Of a DNA stretch of 64,000 nucleotides, positions 1 to 8,084 are shown one piece after another; the first letter of the stretch is position 1; every line of letters begins with the position of its first letter. The position numbers and the translations under genes are program-made. Below the pieces are notes generated by a model. The model was given only the letters and a program-made list of their open reading frames with translations. It was not told where the DNA came from and made no database searches. This stretch comes from Pantoea coffeiphila (GTDB taxonomy: Bacteria; Pseudomonadota; Gammaproteobacteria; Enterobacterales; Enterobacteriaceae). The stretch lies in the NCBI RefSeq assembly GCF_016909495.1, contig NZ_JAFBFW010000006.1, positions 395,174 through 459,173 of the forward strand, read 5' to 3'.

Positions 1-171
1 GCACTGGCCGGAGGCGTGGCCGGGCCGCTGATTGTGGGACAGGTGATGGCAAATCTGCCGCCGCTGACGCCGTTCTGGCTGCTGGCAGGCTACAGCGCGT
101 TTGTTGCGCTGTGTGGTCTGCGCATTCTGAAAAACCGGGCGGCATCGGCAGTGCCCGTCACCGGAAAATAA
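1..171 (+). CDS. MFS transporter, C-terminal end only
   Basis: The window opens inside a reading frame whose last 56 residues are visible and which stops with TAA at 169-171. The visible part holds a Gly/Ala-rich helix (GGVAGPLIVGQVM), a short loop with PLTPFW, a second hydrophobic helix and a basic tail. This is typical of the last two transmembrane segments of a major facilitator carrier. The substrate cannot be judged because the gene starts outside the window. A 9-bp stem hairpin at 333-355 lies in the gap before the next, convergent gene. Confidence 0.6.
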   Translation, partial: ALAGGVAGPLIVGQVMANLPPLTPFWLLAGYSAFVALCGLRILKNRAASAVPVTGK

Positions 172-332
172 GATTTTGTGATGGTTGATAATTCTGCTGC
201 CGATAGCCTGATTACCGTGGTTTCACGCTTCGCGTTAGAAAGTGAACCAGAAGGGTATTGCCGTTTATCGGAAGGGGTACGCAGTGAGATGCCCGCCTGG
301 CAGTAAAGTGGCGGACAGATGGTCCGATCGGA

Positions 333-355
333 TATCCCCGCGGACTGCGGGGATA
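333..355. terminator. hairpin between convergent genes
   Basis: A perfect 9-bp stem (TATCCCCGC and its complement) with a 5-base loop lies between the end of the MFS fragment and the end of the convergent HPP gene. There is only a weak T stretch after it on the + strand, so terminator function is inferred from position. Confidence 0.4.
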
Positions 356-363
356 CCTTTCTG

Positions 364-1095
364 TCACGCAGCGGGGCGGCTTAGCTGCCGACGTTCGGCG
401 ATCTTTTCGGCGTGCAGCAGCACTTCCTGCAGATCGCCTTCATCGATATCGAGCAGCTGGCCTGCCAGCAGTGCCTCGTGCAGGTCGTCACGGGTGATCG
501 ATACGGTGATGTCAACCGGCGGCGGCGCGGGTTCCGCAGCGGCCAGCGGGTGCGGATAGCGACGCCCGGCAAGGTTGTTGAACAGAATGGCCAGCAGCGC
601 CAGCGACACCGAATTCAGCAGGACCGGGGTAAACGCAAACTCATAGCCCGTGCTGTGGATGCCCGGCCCGCCGAGCACGGCGGTCAGCGCCACGGCTCCA
701 CCGGGCGGATGCAGGCAGCGCAGCTTAAACATCAGTGCAATTGCCAGGCACGCCGCTACCCCGCAGGCAATCGCCGGATTATCAATCCAGATCCCGACGG
801 TCACCCCGGTCAGCGCGGAGACAAAGTTACCGCCAACGATCGACCACGGCTGGGCCAGCGGGCTGTTGGGTACGCCAAATAATAAAACGGCCGAGGCCCC
901 CACCGGGGCGACAAACCATAGGTTAACCTCACCCAGCACCCAGTGGCTGAACAGGCTGGTGATCGCCAGCCCGATACCGGCACCGATACTGGCAAGAACC
1001 ATCTGCTTTCTGGCAACCGCCAGCGGATGGGGTTTCAGGCGACCGAAGAAGATCCGGACCTTAGCGATAAAGGTATCTGGAGGGGACTGATTCAT
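364..1095 (-). CDS. HPP family integral membrane protein
   Basis: 243 residues. After a basic N-terminus (FFGRLKPHPLAVARKQ) the protein has about four hydrophobic segments and the family signature CLHPPGGA near the middle, which defines the HPP family. The C-terminal 50 residues are soluble and acidic. Longer relatives carry CBS domains there; none is recognisable here. HPP proteins in cyanobacteria and plant plastids have been linked to nitrite uptake, but enterobacterial members are uncharacterised, so no substrate is proposed. It stands alone, convergent with the MFS fragment and divergent from the lipoprotein gene at 1272. Confidence 0.8.
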   Translation of the reverse strand: MNQSPPDTFIAKVRIFFGRLKPHPLAVARKQMVLASIGAGIGLAITSLFSHWVLGEVNLWFVAPVGASAVLLFGVPNSPLAQPWSIVGGNFVSALTGVTVGIWIDNPAIACGVAACLAIALMFKLRCLHPPGGAVALTAVLGGPGIHSTGYEFAFTPVLLNSVSLALLAILFNNLAGRRYPHPLAAAEPAPPPVDITVSITRDDLHEALLAGQLLDIDEGDLQEVLLHAEKIAERRQLSRPAA

Positions 1096-1271
1096 AGCGC
1101 AGGTGACTAATCCATAGAAAATTCTTATATTATGAGCGGGCGATTCTCCTCCGATTACGCCCCGCAGACAACCTGCAAAAAAGTAAGGTTTTTCATATTC
1201 AACCGACCGGTTTTCGGCTACGGTATTTTTTATCTTTATAAAATCGCTGTGTTATTTTTCAAGGAGCTGTA

Positions 1272-1679
1272 ATGCGTCGTTACGTACTGAAGGGAGTTAT
1301 GCTGATGTTAGTGGGTTCTTTGGCCGCCTGCAGTCAGTCCACGGATAGCGTCACCGCCCACACCAAAAGTTATGTTTTTAAAGCCAAAAACGATTTTGAC
1401 CCCAATTACACCACCCAGATTTCCGGCACTATCCAGTTAATGAAGCCTGTTTTTAAAACGTTTTATGATGACGGCGTAAAGGATCGTCAGGCGGGGATGA
1501 CGCGCGAACAGGCGCTGCTGAAAGCGGAAAACTTCAGAAAAGAAAAATCCTCAGAAAAGATGGAAAGCCAGCATACCTTTATTAACAGCAGCTATACCAG
1601 TTCGCTGAGCGACAAGCAGCGGGCGCTGTTTATTAATGAGGCGATGGGAACCTATCTGGACGGTTTTGACGGCCGCTGA
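1272..1679 (+). CDS. small lipoprotein, Exc2-like
   Basis: 135 residues. The N-terminus is a lipoprotein signal: basic MRRYVLKG, a hydrophobic stretch, then the lipobox LAAC with the acylated Cys at about residue 20. AAGGAG stands a few bases before the ATG. The mature part is hydrophilic, with DFDPNYT, FKTFYDDGVKDRQAGMT and a C-terminal GTYLDGF. It resembles small enterobacterial lipoproteins named Exc2 after the ColE1 exclusion protein; this rests on remembered motif resemblance, not alignment. Function unknown. It is followed by two strong stem-loops. Confidence 0.6.
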   Translation: MRRYVLKGVMLMLVGSLAACSQSTDSVTAHTKSYVFKAKNDFDPNYTTQISGTIQLMKPVFKTFYDDGVKDRQAGMTREQALLKAENFRKEKSSEKMESQHTFINSSYTSSLSDKQRALFINEAMGTYLDGFDGR

Positions 1680-1732
1680 TCGGAAACTACCGTAGTGATT
1701 CTGCGGCTCGCATCATAGTTAATGAGCAAGCC

Positions 1733-1789
1733 GGGGCCAGACCCAGCGATTCATCTGGCCCCGACGAGCCGCCTTTAGCCAGCGGCTCG
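1733..1789. terminator. double stem-loop between convergent genes
   Basis: Two perfect 9-bp stems follow one another: GGGGCCAGA (1733-1741) pairs with 1754-1762, and ACGAGCCGC (1764-1772) pairs with 1781-1789. They sit between the ends of the lipoprotein and COG0523 genes. Neither has a U tract, so this may be a Rho-independent-like block or a transcript-stabilising structure. Confidence 0.5.
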
Positions 1790-1808
1790 TTACCCTGACG
1801 GATGCAGG

Positions 1809-3029
1809 TCAGTTAAACCAGTGCGGCAGCGGATCGGGCAAATGAACCCAGCTACGTGGTCCGGCAGCCAGTTCGCTGTCGGTCAGCAGCGCCGCATTCA
1901 GCTGGCGGCGCAGTTCCCCTTCATCCATCTGCATGCCGATAAACACCAGTTCCTGTCGTGCATCGCCCACCCCATCCTGCCAGTGCTGCATAATCCAGCG
2001 CAGGGATTCTTCATCCTGCGGCCAGCGATCGCGCGGTACGCCAACCCACCAGCGGCCCGCCATCTCCTGGCGCGACACACCACCGGCCTGTGACCAGCTA
2101 CCGGCAAATTCCGGCCTGCTTGCCAGCCAGAAATAGCCTTTGGAGCGCACAACCCCCGGCAGTTCGCCGCTGAAAAATTCCCAAAAGCGCTGCGGGTGGA
2201 ACGGTCTGCGCGCGCGCCAGACAAAATTGCTGATCCCGTACTCTTCCGTCTCCGGCACGTGGGTGCCGCGCAGCTCCTGCATCCAGCCGGGAGCCTGCGA
2301 CGCTTCGGCAAAGTCAAACAGGCCGGTATTCAATACTTTATCCAGCGGCACCTGGCCGAAACGGGCGATTTCAATACGTGCGCGGGGATTGAGGCTGCGC
2401 AGGATACCGGTAAGCTGTTCGCGCTGCTTTTCGCTGATCAGATCGGTTTTGTTGATAATCAGCACGTCACAGAATTCAATCTGTTCAATCAGCAGATCGA
2501 CTACCGAGCGTTCGTCAAACTCGCCGAGCGACTCGCCGCGGGATTCAATGCTGTCGCGTGATTGATAGTCGCGCAGGAAGTTAAAACCATCGACCACCGT
2601 CACCATGGTATCCAGCCGTGCCACCGCCGACAGGCTTTCGCCGCTGTCGTCTTCAAAGGTAAAGGTTTCCGCCACCGGCAGCGGTTCGGAGATGCCGGTG
2701 GATTCAATCACCAGCTGGTCGAAGCGGTTTTCCCGCGCCAGGCGGTTGACCTCCAGCAGCAGGTCTTCACGCAGCGTGCAGCAGATACAGCCGTTGCTCA
2801 TCTCGACCAGTTTCTCATCGGTACGGGAGAGATCGGCTCCGCCATCACGGACCAGTGCGGCATCGATATTGACTTCGGACATATCGTTGACGATAACCGC
2901 GACGCGTCTGCCTTCGCGGTTATTGAGAATATGGTTGAGCAGCGTGGTTTTACCCGCGCCCAGAAAGCCGGAAAGCACGGTAACCGGCAGGCGACCATCA
3001 CGATCGGTGTTGATGCGTTGTTGTGACAT
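1809..3029 (-). CDS. COG0523 (CobW-type) GTPase, probable zinc chaperone
   Basis: 406 residues. P-loop GFLGAGKTT at 21-29, the family metal-binding motif C81-I-C83-C84, a guanine-specificity NKTD near residue 195 and a C-terminal CobW_C domain. G3E-family GTPases of this kind load metals onto target enzymes; CICC members upstream of Zur sites (YeiR, ZigA types) act in zinc starvation. The start is supported by AGGA seven bases upstream. A Zur-like palindrome lies about 65-90 bp upstream, which points to repression by zinc. It is monocistronic here. Zinc rather than cobalt or nitrile hydratase iron is inferred from the operator and the absence of cobalamin genes. Confidence 0.85.
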   Translation of the reverse strand: MSQQRINTDRDGRLPVTVLSGFLGAGKTTLLNHILNNREGRRVAVIVNDMSEVNIDAALVRDGGADLSRTDEKLVEMSNGCICCTLREDLLLEVNRLARENRFDQLVIESTGISEPLPVAETFTFEDDSGESLSAVARLDTMVTVVDGFNFLRDYQSRDSIESRGESLGEFDERSVVDLLIEQIEFCDVLIINKTDLISEKQREQLTGILRSLNPRARIEIARFGQVPLDKVLNTGLFDFAEASQAPGWMQELRGTHVPETEEYGISNFVWRARRPFHPQRFWEFFSGELPGVVRSKGYFWLASRPEFAGSWSQAGGVSRQEMAGRWWVGVPRDRWPQDEESLRWIMQHWQDGVGDARQELVFIGMQMDEGELRRQLNAALLTDSELAAGPRSWVHLPDPLPHWFN

Positions 3030-3091
3030 AGTGACATCCTCAGGTGCGTTAACGCGGAGATGAACGGGCGTTAAACCGTATCCCTTATGGG

Positions 3092-3118
3092 GTAATTGTT
3101 ATGTTATAACATTACAAT
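3092..3118 (-). promoter_or_regulatory. Zur-like operator
   Basis: Read on the minus strand the site contains AATGTTATAACATAACA, close to the enterobacterial Zur consensus GAAATGTTATANTATAACATTTC as I know it. It lies upstream of the COG0523 gene and probably overlaps its promoter. By inference the gene is repressed by Zur when zinc is plentiful. Confidence 0.7.
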
Positions 3119-3174
3119 TGAGGTTGTCATCTGTTTATCGAAAAATGCCCGATGAAGGGATTTGTCTGGACTGC

Positions 3175-3204
3175 GTGGTGTACATTGTACTCCACGTGTA
3201 TAAT
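3175..3204 (+). promoter_or_regulatory. promoter and operator of the toxin-antitoxin operon
   Basis: A 21-bp near-palindrome (3175-3195) has outer arms GTGG/CCAC and inner arms GTACA/TGTAC around 3185. A perfect TATAAT box follows at 3199-3204, 27 bases before the toxin ATG, so the dyad covers the expected -35 region. This fits autorepression by the antitoxin, alone or with toxin. Confidence 0.6.
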
Positions 3205-3230
3205 ATGCTCGTGACAAGGAGAGTCATACA

Positions 3231-3578
3231 ATGAGTTGTGGAATCGCGTTTATTGAAACTTCTCTATTTACCCGGCAAATAAAACTGATAGCCACTGATG
3301 ATGAACTCAAGGAGTTACAGAAAGAGCTTATCGGATCACCTGATAAAGGCGATTTGATTAAACAAACCGGCGGGCTGAGAAAAATAAGGATGGCAACAGC
3401 CGGCCAGGGGAAAAGTGGTTCTGTACGGGTTATCTATTTTATTGCCACAGTCGACGTCATTTATCTGGTCATGGCTTACCCAAAAAATGTTAAAGACAGT
3501 TTGAATGATACCGAAAAAGCCGAGTTGAAAAAGCTGACCAGAATACTGAAAGATGAGGTAAAAAATGAATTTTTTTGA
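3231..3578 (+). CDS. RelE/HigB-family toxin
   Basis: 115 residues, basic and compact, with the RelE-superfamily pattern: a KGDLIKQTGGLRKIRMA stretch, then KSGSVRVIYFI, then VIYLVMAYPKNVKDSLNDTEKAELKKL. The GLRKIR-to-GSVRVIYF pair is typical of COG4737 toxins, which are mRNA interferases. AAGGAG lies just upstream of ATG 3231. The toxin is first in the operon, as in higBA, and overlaps the antitoxin start by 14 bases, implying translational coupling. It should be toxic without its partner; on a plasmid this would favour maintenance. Confidence 0.8.
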   Translation: MSCGIAFIETSLFTRQIKLIATDDELKELQKELIGSPDKGDLIKQTGGLRKIRMATAGQGKSGSVRVIYFIATVDVIYLVMAYPKNVKDSLNDTEKAELKKLTRILKDEVKNEFF

Positions 3579-3849
3579 AGAACTGAAAACCTCTCTGGAA
3601 GAGGCCGTAGAAATAAAAAAAGGTAACAAAGCACCATCTGCCGTTACCCGATACGATATTGCAGATGTTCGTACAATCAGAGCACAGCTTAACGTTACTC
3701 AGGCTGAAATGGCGAAAGCATTAGGGACCAGCGTTGAAACCATTAAAAGCTGGGAGTCTAAACGACGGAACCCAACCGGGCTGGCAGCAAAGGTTTTAGC
3801 TGCTATTCAGGCAAATCCCGCCTTTTTTGATGAGCTGGCTGCACATTAG
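3565..3849 (+). CDS. NadS-type antitoxin with HTH
   Basis: 94 residues. The N-terminus MNFFEELKTSLEEAVEIKKG is the usual opening of NadS-family antitoxins. A Cro/C1-type helix-turn-helix follows at about 38-75 (VRTIRAQLNVTQAEMAKALG, then SVETIKSWESKRRNPTG). The start codon lies inside the end of the toxin frame. It should neutralise the toxin and bind the dyad at 3175-3195. A TetR gene faces it from the right. Confidence 0.8.
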   Translation: MNFFEELKTSLEEAVEIKKGNKAPSAVTRYDIADVRTIRAQLNVTQAEMAKALGTSVETIKSWESKRRNPTGLAAKVLAAIQANPAFFDELAAH

Positions 3850-3905
3850 CCGGGCATGTTCCCCTGCTCCACATCTGTCATTCTTTATCGTTGTTACAGC
3901 CCGCA

Positions 3906-4502
3906 TTAGCGGGCACGTTTAGCCAGTAAACCCCGCAGCAGCAGCGCCAGCGCTTCGGTACTCTGCGCCAGGCGGGCGCCACTATCTTCTCCTTCCGCGA
4001 TCCAGAATGCGGCTTCGGCCAGGCTGCCGTAAATCAGCGAGGCCAGCGCCTGCGGATTCGCTTCGGCTATCACGCCCTGAGCAATCAGTTGGCCAATCAA
4101 CCGCTGCATGGCGTCAACGCAGTGGCGCTGTGATTCCTGAGACGGCCCACCCAGCACGGAACGGGCATCGCGCAGGACAATACGCTGATACTCCGGCTCC
4201 AGCGCCATGGTCAGATAGGCATTGCACCGATGGGTGAACCCCTGCCAGCCGTCTTCTGCCGTGCTGGAAATCGTCTCCAGCCGCGCGTCCATTTCTGCAT
4301 CGATCTGCTCAACCACCGCCGCGAGCAGTCCCTTTTTATCGCCGAAATGATGATAAAGCGCCCCCCGGGTCAGCCCCGCCTGTCCGGTCAGATCGTCCAT
4401 CACCGTATCAGCATAGCCGACCTCGCTAAAAACCTTTCGCGCCGCTGATATCAGCGCAGCACGGGTTTCTTCCATCTCTGCGCGCGTACGTCGCACCATC
4501 AT
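3906..4502 (-). CDS. TetR-family repressor
   Basis: 198 residues. The N-terminal TetR helix-turn-helix is clear (TRAALISAARKVFSEVGYADT, then LTGQAGLTRGALYHHFGDKKGLL). The C-terminal ligand-binding part has no recognisable ligand signature. Two ATG codons lie in tandem (4502 and 4499) after AAGGAG; the second has the better spacing. The gene is divergent from two consecutive MFS exporters and separated from them by a large double palindrome, so it most likely represses both itself and the exporters until a toxic compound binds it. Confidence 0.88.
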   Translation of the reverse strand: MMVRRTRAEMEETRAALISAARKVFSEVGYADTVMDDLTGQAGLTRGALYHHFGDKKGLLAAVVEQIDAEMDARLETISSTAEDGWQGFTHRCNAYLTMALEPEYQRIVLRDARSVLGGPSQESQRHCVDAMQRLIGQLIAQGVIAEANPQALASLIYGSLAEAAFWIAEGEDSGARLAQSTEALALLLRGLLAKRAR

Positions 4503-4534
4503 CCTCTCCTTCAGCTAACGAGTTTTGATTGTTT

Positions 4535-4580
4535 ACATACGTGGCGTATGAATATATGATTTTTCATACGCCACGTATGT
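4535..4580. promoter_or_regulatory. double TetR operator
   Basis: Two 18-bp arms (4535-4552 and 4563-4580) are exact inverted copies of each other with a 10-bp spacer. Each arm is itself a near-palindrome, CATACG-N3-CGTATG. This looks like two TetR dimer sites back to back in the shared promoter of the repressor and the exporter. Confidence 0.8.
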
Positions 4581-4632
4581 ATTATGTCTGCAGCCGTTTT
4601 TCGTGGCAAGCGGATGCATTATGGAGAAGGAA

Positions 4633-5826
4633 ATGATCGCCACTTATCGTGAGTTATTTGCTGCACCGGGCACACGGGCTTTTACCCTCGCCGGAATACT
4701 AGCAAGGCTTCCGCTGCCGATGACGGGTATTGGTATCATCGTCATGCTATCGCGGTCCGGTGGCAGCTACGCACTTGCCGGGGCCGTATCTGCAACTTTT
4801 GTTTTGACCTATGCGTTGATTTCACCGCAGATTTCCCGTCTGGCGGACCGTTACGGCCAGCGCCGGGTGCTGCCTGCTGCCACGGCAGTCAGTTCGCTGG
4901 GTTTTTTAACGCTCTCAGTGAGCAGCCTGTGGCAGGATACGGCATGGCTGATGTTCGCTGGCGCAATGCTCACCGGATTTATGCCTGCGGTCTCGGCGAT
5001 GATCCGCACCCGCTGGACGGCTCTCTATCGTGGGCGACCTCTGCTTCAGACGGCCTATTCACTGGAAACGGTACTGGATGAACTCTCTTTTATCGCGGGC
5101 CCGCCGCTGGCGGTGGCGCTGGGAGTGATTGTGCAGCCCCAGGCCGCTTTGCTTGTGGCTATGTTGCTGCTGATCGTCGGCATAGCCGCGCTGCTTGCCC
5201 AGCGAGTAACCGAGCCGCCGCGAATCTCACCGGATATCAACGGCGGCAGCCAGGCTCTTATCCATCTCCCGACGGTGCGCTTACTGGCCATTTTAATGAT
5301 GGCGATGGGCGTTATCGTTGGCACCATCGATATCGTCAGCGTGGCTTTTGCCACCGAACAGGGGCAGCCCGCACTGGCCAGCCTGGTTCTGTCTGCGTAT
5401 GCGTTGGGATCGTGTTTTGCCGGGCTGCTGTTTGGCACGCTCAAGCTGCGGGCCACCCTGAATCAACAGCTGGTGTTCGGGGGGCTGGGGACCGCTTTAG
5501 CCACTCTGCCGCTGATAATGGCAGGTAGCATCCTTTCCCTGACCGCGGCGGTTCTGCTCTCCGGTCTGTTTTTCGCCCCAACGATGATCGTCGCGATGTC
5601 ACTGGTTGAGCGAACCGTACCCGAACATCGTGTAACCGAAGGGATGGCCTGGCTGCTTGCCGGGTTGAATATCGGCGTCGCACTCGGCGCGGCAGTGGCG
5701 GGACAGGTACTCAATCATGGCACGCCTTCACAAGGGTTTAGCGTAGCGGTGGGTGCCGCAGGGGTGATTCTCACCGTCGTTTTTTATGGCTTCCGCCGCC
5801 CGGAGCCTGCCGTCACCGGTGAATAA
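4633..5826 (+). CDS. MFS efflux transporter
   Basis: 398 residues from ATG 4633, with about 12 hydrophobic segments. The loop LADRYGQRR after the second helix is the MFS motif A region. The frame is open back to a GTG at 4603 and another ATG at 4621; 4633 is preferred because GGAG lies six bases before it. Family members are mostly proton-driven exporters of small molecules. The regulator and double operator to its left suggest inducible efflux. The second MFS gene follows after 48 bases and may be cotranscribed. Substrate unknown. Confidence 0.8.
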   Translation: MIATYRELFAAPGTRAFTLAGILARLPLPMTGIGIIVMLSRSGGSYALAGAVSATFVLTYALISPQISRLADRYGQRRVLPAATAVSSLGFLTLSVSSLWQDTAWLMFAGAMLTGFMPAVSAMIRTRWTALYRGRPLLQTAYSLETVLDELSFIAGPPLAVALGVIVQPQAALLVAMLLLIVGIAALLAQRVTEPPRISPDINGGSQALIHLPTVRLLAILMMAMGVIVGTIDIVSVAFATEQGQPALASLVLSAYALGSCFAGLLFGTLKLRATLNQQLVFGGLGTALATLPLIMAGSILSLTAAVLLSGLFFAPTMIVAMSLVERTVPEHRVTEGMAWLLAGLNIGVALGAAVAGQVLNHGTPSQGFSVAVGAAGVILTVVFYGFRRPEPAVTGE

Positions 5827-5874
5827 TTACGATCGGGTTAACGACGAAATCGACTGATTTTAATAAGGAAAAAA

Positions 5875-7083
5875 ATGAGCGCTGAACTAAATACCTCTGC
5901 GGCAGCCCCGGAAAACAGTTTATGGATGGCGGTGATTTGCGTTGGCCTGGCAACGTTTGCCGTGGTTACCACAGAAATGCTGCCCGTGGGGCTGCTGACG
6001 ACAATGGCAGAATCCTTAAACACCTCTAACGGAAAAGCCGGGATGGCTATTTCACTGCCCGCTCTGCTTGCCGCCCTGTTTGCACCGTTTGTCGTTATTG
6101 CATCCGGTGGAACAGACAGACGCATTATTTTACGCTGGCTATTGCTGCTGTTGGCGATTGCCAATATCGCATCGGCGCTGGCGTCCGGTATCATTTCGCT
6201 GCTGGCTGCACGTACCCTGGTGGGATTTTGTATGGGAGGGATCTGGGCGATTGCCGGGGGATTATCTTCGCGTCTGGTTACCGCACAATCCGTCGGCCTG
6301 GCAACGGCCATTGTGTTCGGCGGTGTGGCCGCAGCCTCTGTGCTTGGCGTTCCGCTTGGCGCATTCATCGGGGATTATGTCGGATGGCGTTGGGCATTTG
6401 GCGGCATGGCGCTGTTTAGTGTTTTAGTTCTGACCCTGCACTGGATCTTTATTCCGGCGTTGCCGGTAACGCATTCCGTTTCGTTCCGCCAGTTTGTACA
6501 ACTGCTGCAAAACCCCCGGGTACGGGCCGGTCTGGTACTGACTCTGCTGCTGGTGGCCGGGCATTTTATGGCTTTTACCTTTGTTCGCCCGCTGCTGCTG
6601 GATATGGCGCTGTTTGAGGTGAAGTGGATCGGTATTCTGCTGCTTGTTTATGGTATCACCGGCGTGGTGGGGAACTTCCTGACCGGGATCGTCACCACAA
6701 GGCGCCCCGCATTGACCCTGTTAGCAATTTCGCTGGGCTTAATGTTCACTCCGCTGCTTTTTTTGAGCATCGGACACTATCACACCGGTAGCGGAGCCGC
6801 GCTGATACTCTGGGGCCTGGCCTACGGCGGAGTATCGGTTGGTTTGATGAGCTGGATGATGAAAGCCGCGCCGCGAGCAATCGAAATCGCCACGTCGCTG
6901 TATGTTGGGGTGTTTAACATCGGTATTGCGGGCGGTTCCTGGTTCGGTGGGCAGATCGTCGACCGGTTTGGTCTGGTGCCCAACCTCTGGGTGACAGCCG
7001 CGATACTGACGGCTGCGGCGCTGCTGTCACTTTACCTGTTGCTTCACGAGCGGAGAAACCCCCCTGTCACTCTGAAGCTCTAG
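5875..7083 (+). CDS. MFS transporter, NepI-like (DHA1)
   Basis: 402 residues, 12 hydrophobic segments. The pattern TEMLPVGLLTTMAESL in helix 1, ATDRR-like GGTDRR in the 2-3 loop and VGFCMGGIWAIAGGLSSRLV resemble E. coli NepI, an exporter of purine ribonucleosides, and the related AraJ/SotB group. The start has AAGGA upstream. It follows the TetR-linked MFS gene on the same strand and its stop overlaps that of the convergent EamA gene by four bases. Nucleoside export is only a possibility from family resemblance. Confidence 0.78.
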   Translation: MSAELNTSAAAPENSLWMAVICVGLATFAVVTTEMLPVGLLTTMAESLNTSNGKAGMAISLPALLAALFAPFVVIASGGTDRRIILRWLLLLLAIANIASALASGIISLLAARTLVGFCMGGIWAIAGGLSSRLVTAQSVGLATAIVFGGVAAASVLGVPLGAFIGDYVGWRWAFGGMALFSVLVLTLHWIFIPALPVTHSVSFRQFVQLLQNPRVRAGLVLTLLLVAGHFMAFTFVRPLLLDMALFEVKWIGILLLVYGITGVVGNFLTGIVTTRRPALTLLAISLGLMFTPLLFLSIGHYHTGSGAALILWGLAYGGVSVGLMSWMMKAAPRAIEIATSLYVGVFNIGIAGGSWFGGQIVDRFGLVPNLWVTAAILTAAALLSLYLLLHERRNPPVTLKL

Positions 7084-7940
7084 CTATAACGCTTTGCCCC
7101 AAACACACAAAGGATCACCGCCGTGGCGCAGGCAACCATGCTCCAGGCGATGGATTCATGGAGCAACACGGCGGCCAGCAGCAGGCCAAAAAACGGCTGC
7201 AACAGCTGAAGCTGACTGACGCCAGCAATGCCGCCAAGCGCCAGGCCGCGATACCAGAACAGAAAGCCAATCAGCATACTGAACAGCGAAACGTAGCCCA
7301 GGCTTAACCAGCCTGGCTGGCTGACGGCGCTCAAGCTGTGCGGCAGGCTGAACAGCGCGATAATCGCCATCAGCGGCAGAGAGAGCAGCAGTGCCCAGCT
7401 GATCACCTGCCAGCCCCCCAGCCGACGCGATAAACCCGCGCCTTCCGCATAGCCCAGACCGCAGACGATGACCGAAGCGATCATCAGCAGGTCGCCGCTT
7501 AGCGATCCGCCCTGCCCGTTGGCGATAGCGAATCCGGCCACGATGGCGGCACCGAGCAGTGAAAACAGCCAGAAAGCCCTCCGGGGGCGTTCTCCGCCGC
7601 GCAGTACGCCAAACAGTGCCGTGGAGAGCGGCAGCAGCCCGATAAACACCACGGAGTGGCCGGCGCTGATATGGCGCAGGGCCAGCGCGGTCAGCAGGGG
7701 GAACCCTACCACCACGCCAAAAGCGACAATAAGCAGCGGCAGGATATCCGAGCGCGCCGGGCAGCGCTGGCGTAGCAGCAACAGCAGTGCCCCGCCTAGC
7801 AGCGCGGCAATGGTGGCCCTCGCCGATGTCAGGAACAGGGGCGAAAAATCATTTACCGCCACGCGTGTGGCCGGGAGCGAACCGCTGAAAATCATTACGC
7901 CTGCCAGCCCACTCCACCATCCTGCCGTTGTCCGTTCCAT
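7080..7940 (-). CDS. EamA/DMT-family exporter
   Basis: 286 residues with ten hydrophobic segments arranged as two EamA repeats (about 10-140 and 150-285). DMT carriers of this size (RhtA, YdcZ, RarD types) usually export amino acids or metabolites. GAGGAAC lies just before the ATG. The gene is divergent from a MocR regulator with a palindrome in the intergenic region, a common pairing in which the MocR protein senses an amino compound and switches on its exporter. The substrate is not identifiable. Confidence 0.82.
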   Translation of the reverse strand: MERTTAGWWSGLAGVMIFSGSLPATRVAVNDFSPLFLTSARATIAALLGGALLLLLRQRCPARSDILPLLIVAFGVVVGFPLLTALALRHISAGHSVVFIGLLPLSTALFGVLRGGERPRRAFWLFSLLGAAIVAGFAIANGQGGSLSGDLLMIASVIVCGLGYAEGAGLSRRLGGWQVISWALLLSLPLMAIIALFSLPHSLSAVSQPGWLSLGYVSLFSMLIGFLFWYRGLALGGIAGVSQLQLLQPFFGLLLAAVLLHESIAWSMVACATAVILCVFGAKRYS

Positions 7941-8032
7941 AGTTCCTCGTTTCTGTTTTGCCTCACATTTTCAACGATAATAGGCAACGTCAGGAATGTT
8001 TCGAAGATACAATGCAGTACAATTTTACCAAA

Positions 8033-8058
8033 CTGTATGGATAAAATTGACCATACAG
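8033..8058. promoter_or_regulatory. palindromic operator of the MocR/EamA pair
   Basis: CTGTATGG (8033-8040) and its exact complement CCATACAG (8051-8058) flank a 10-bp AT-rich spacer. The site lies between the EamA and MocR genes and overlaps an upstream in-frame ATG at 8037, which argues that the MocR gene really starts at 8085. Confidence 0.6.
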
Positions 8059-8084
8059 CTGTGATTGCCGCGAGGAAAACTGCG

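Noticed and set aside
364..1090. Several plus-strand open frames opposite the HPP gene
   Set aside because: They are GC-rich shadow frames with low-complexity Arg/Pro/Ser content; the minus frame has the HPP signature and membrane segments.
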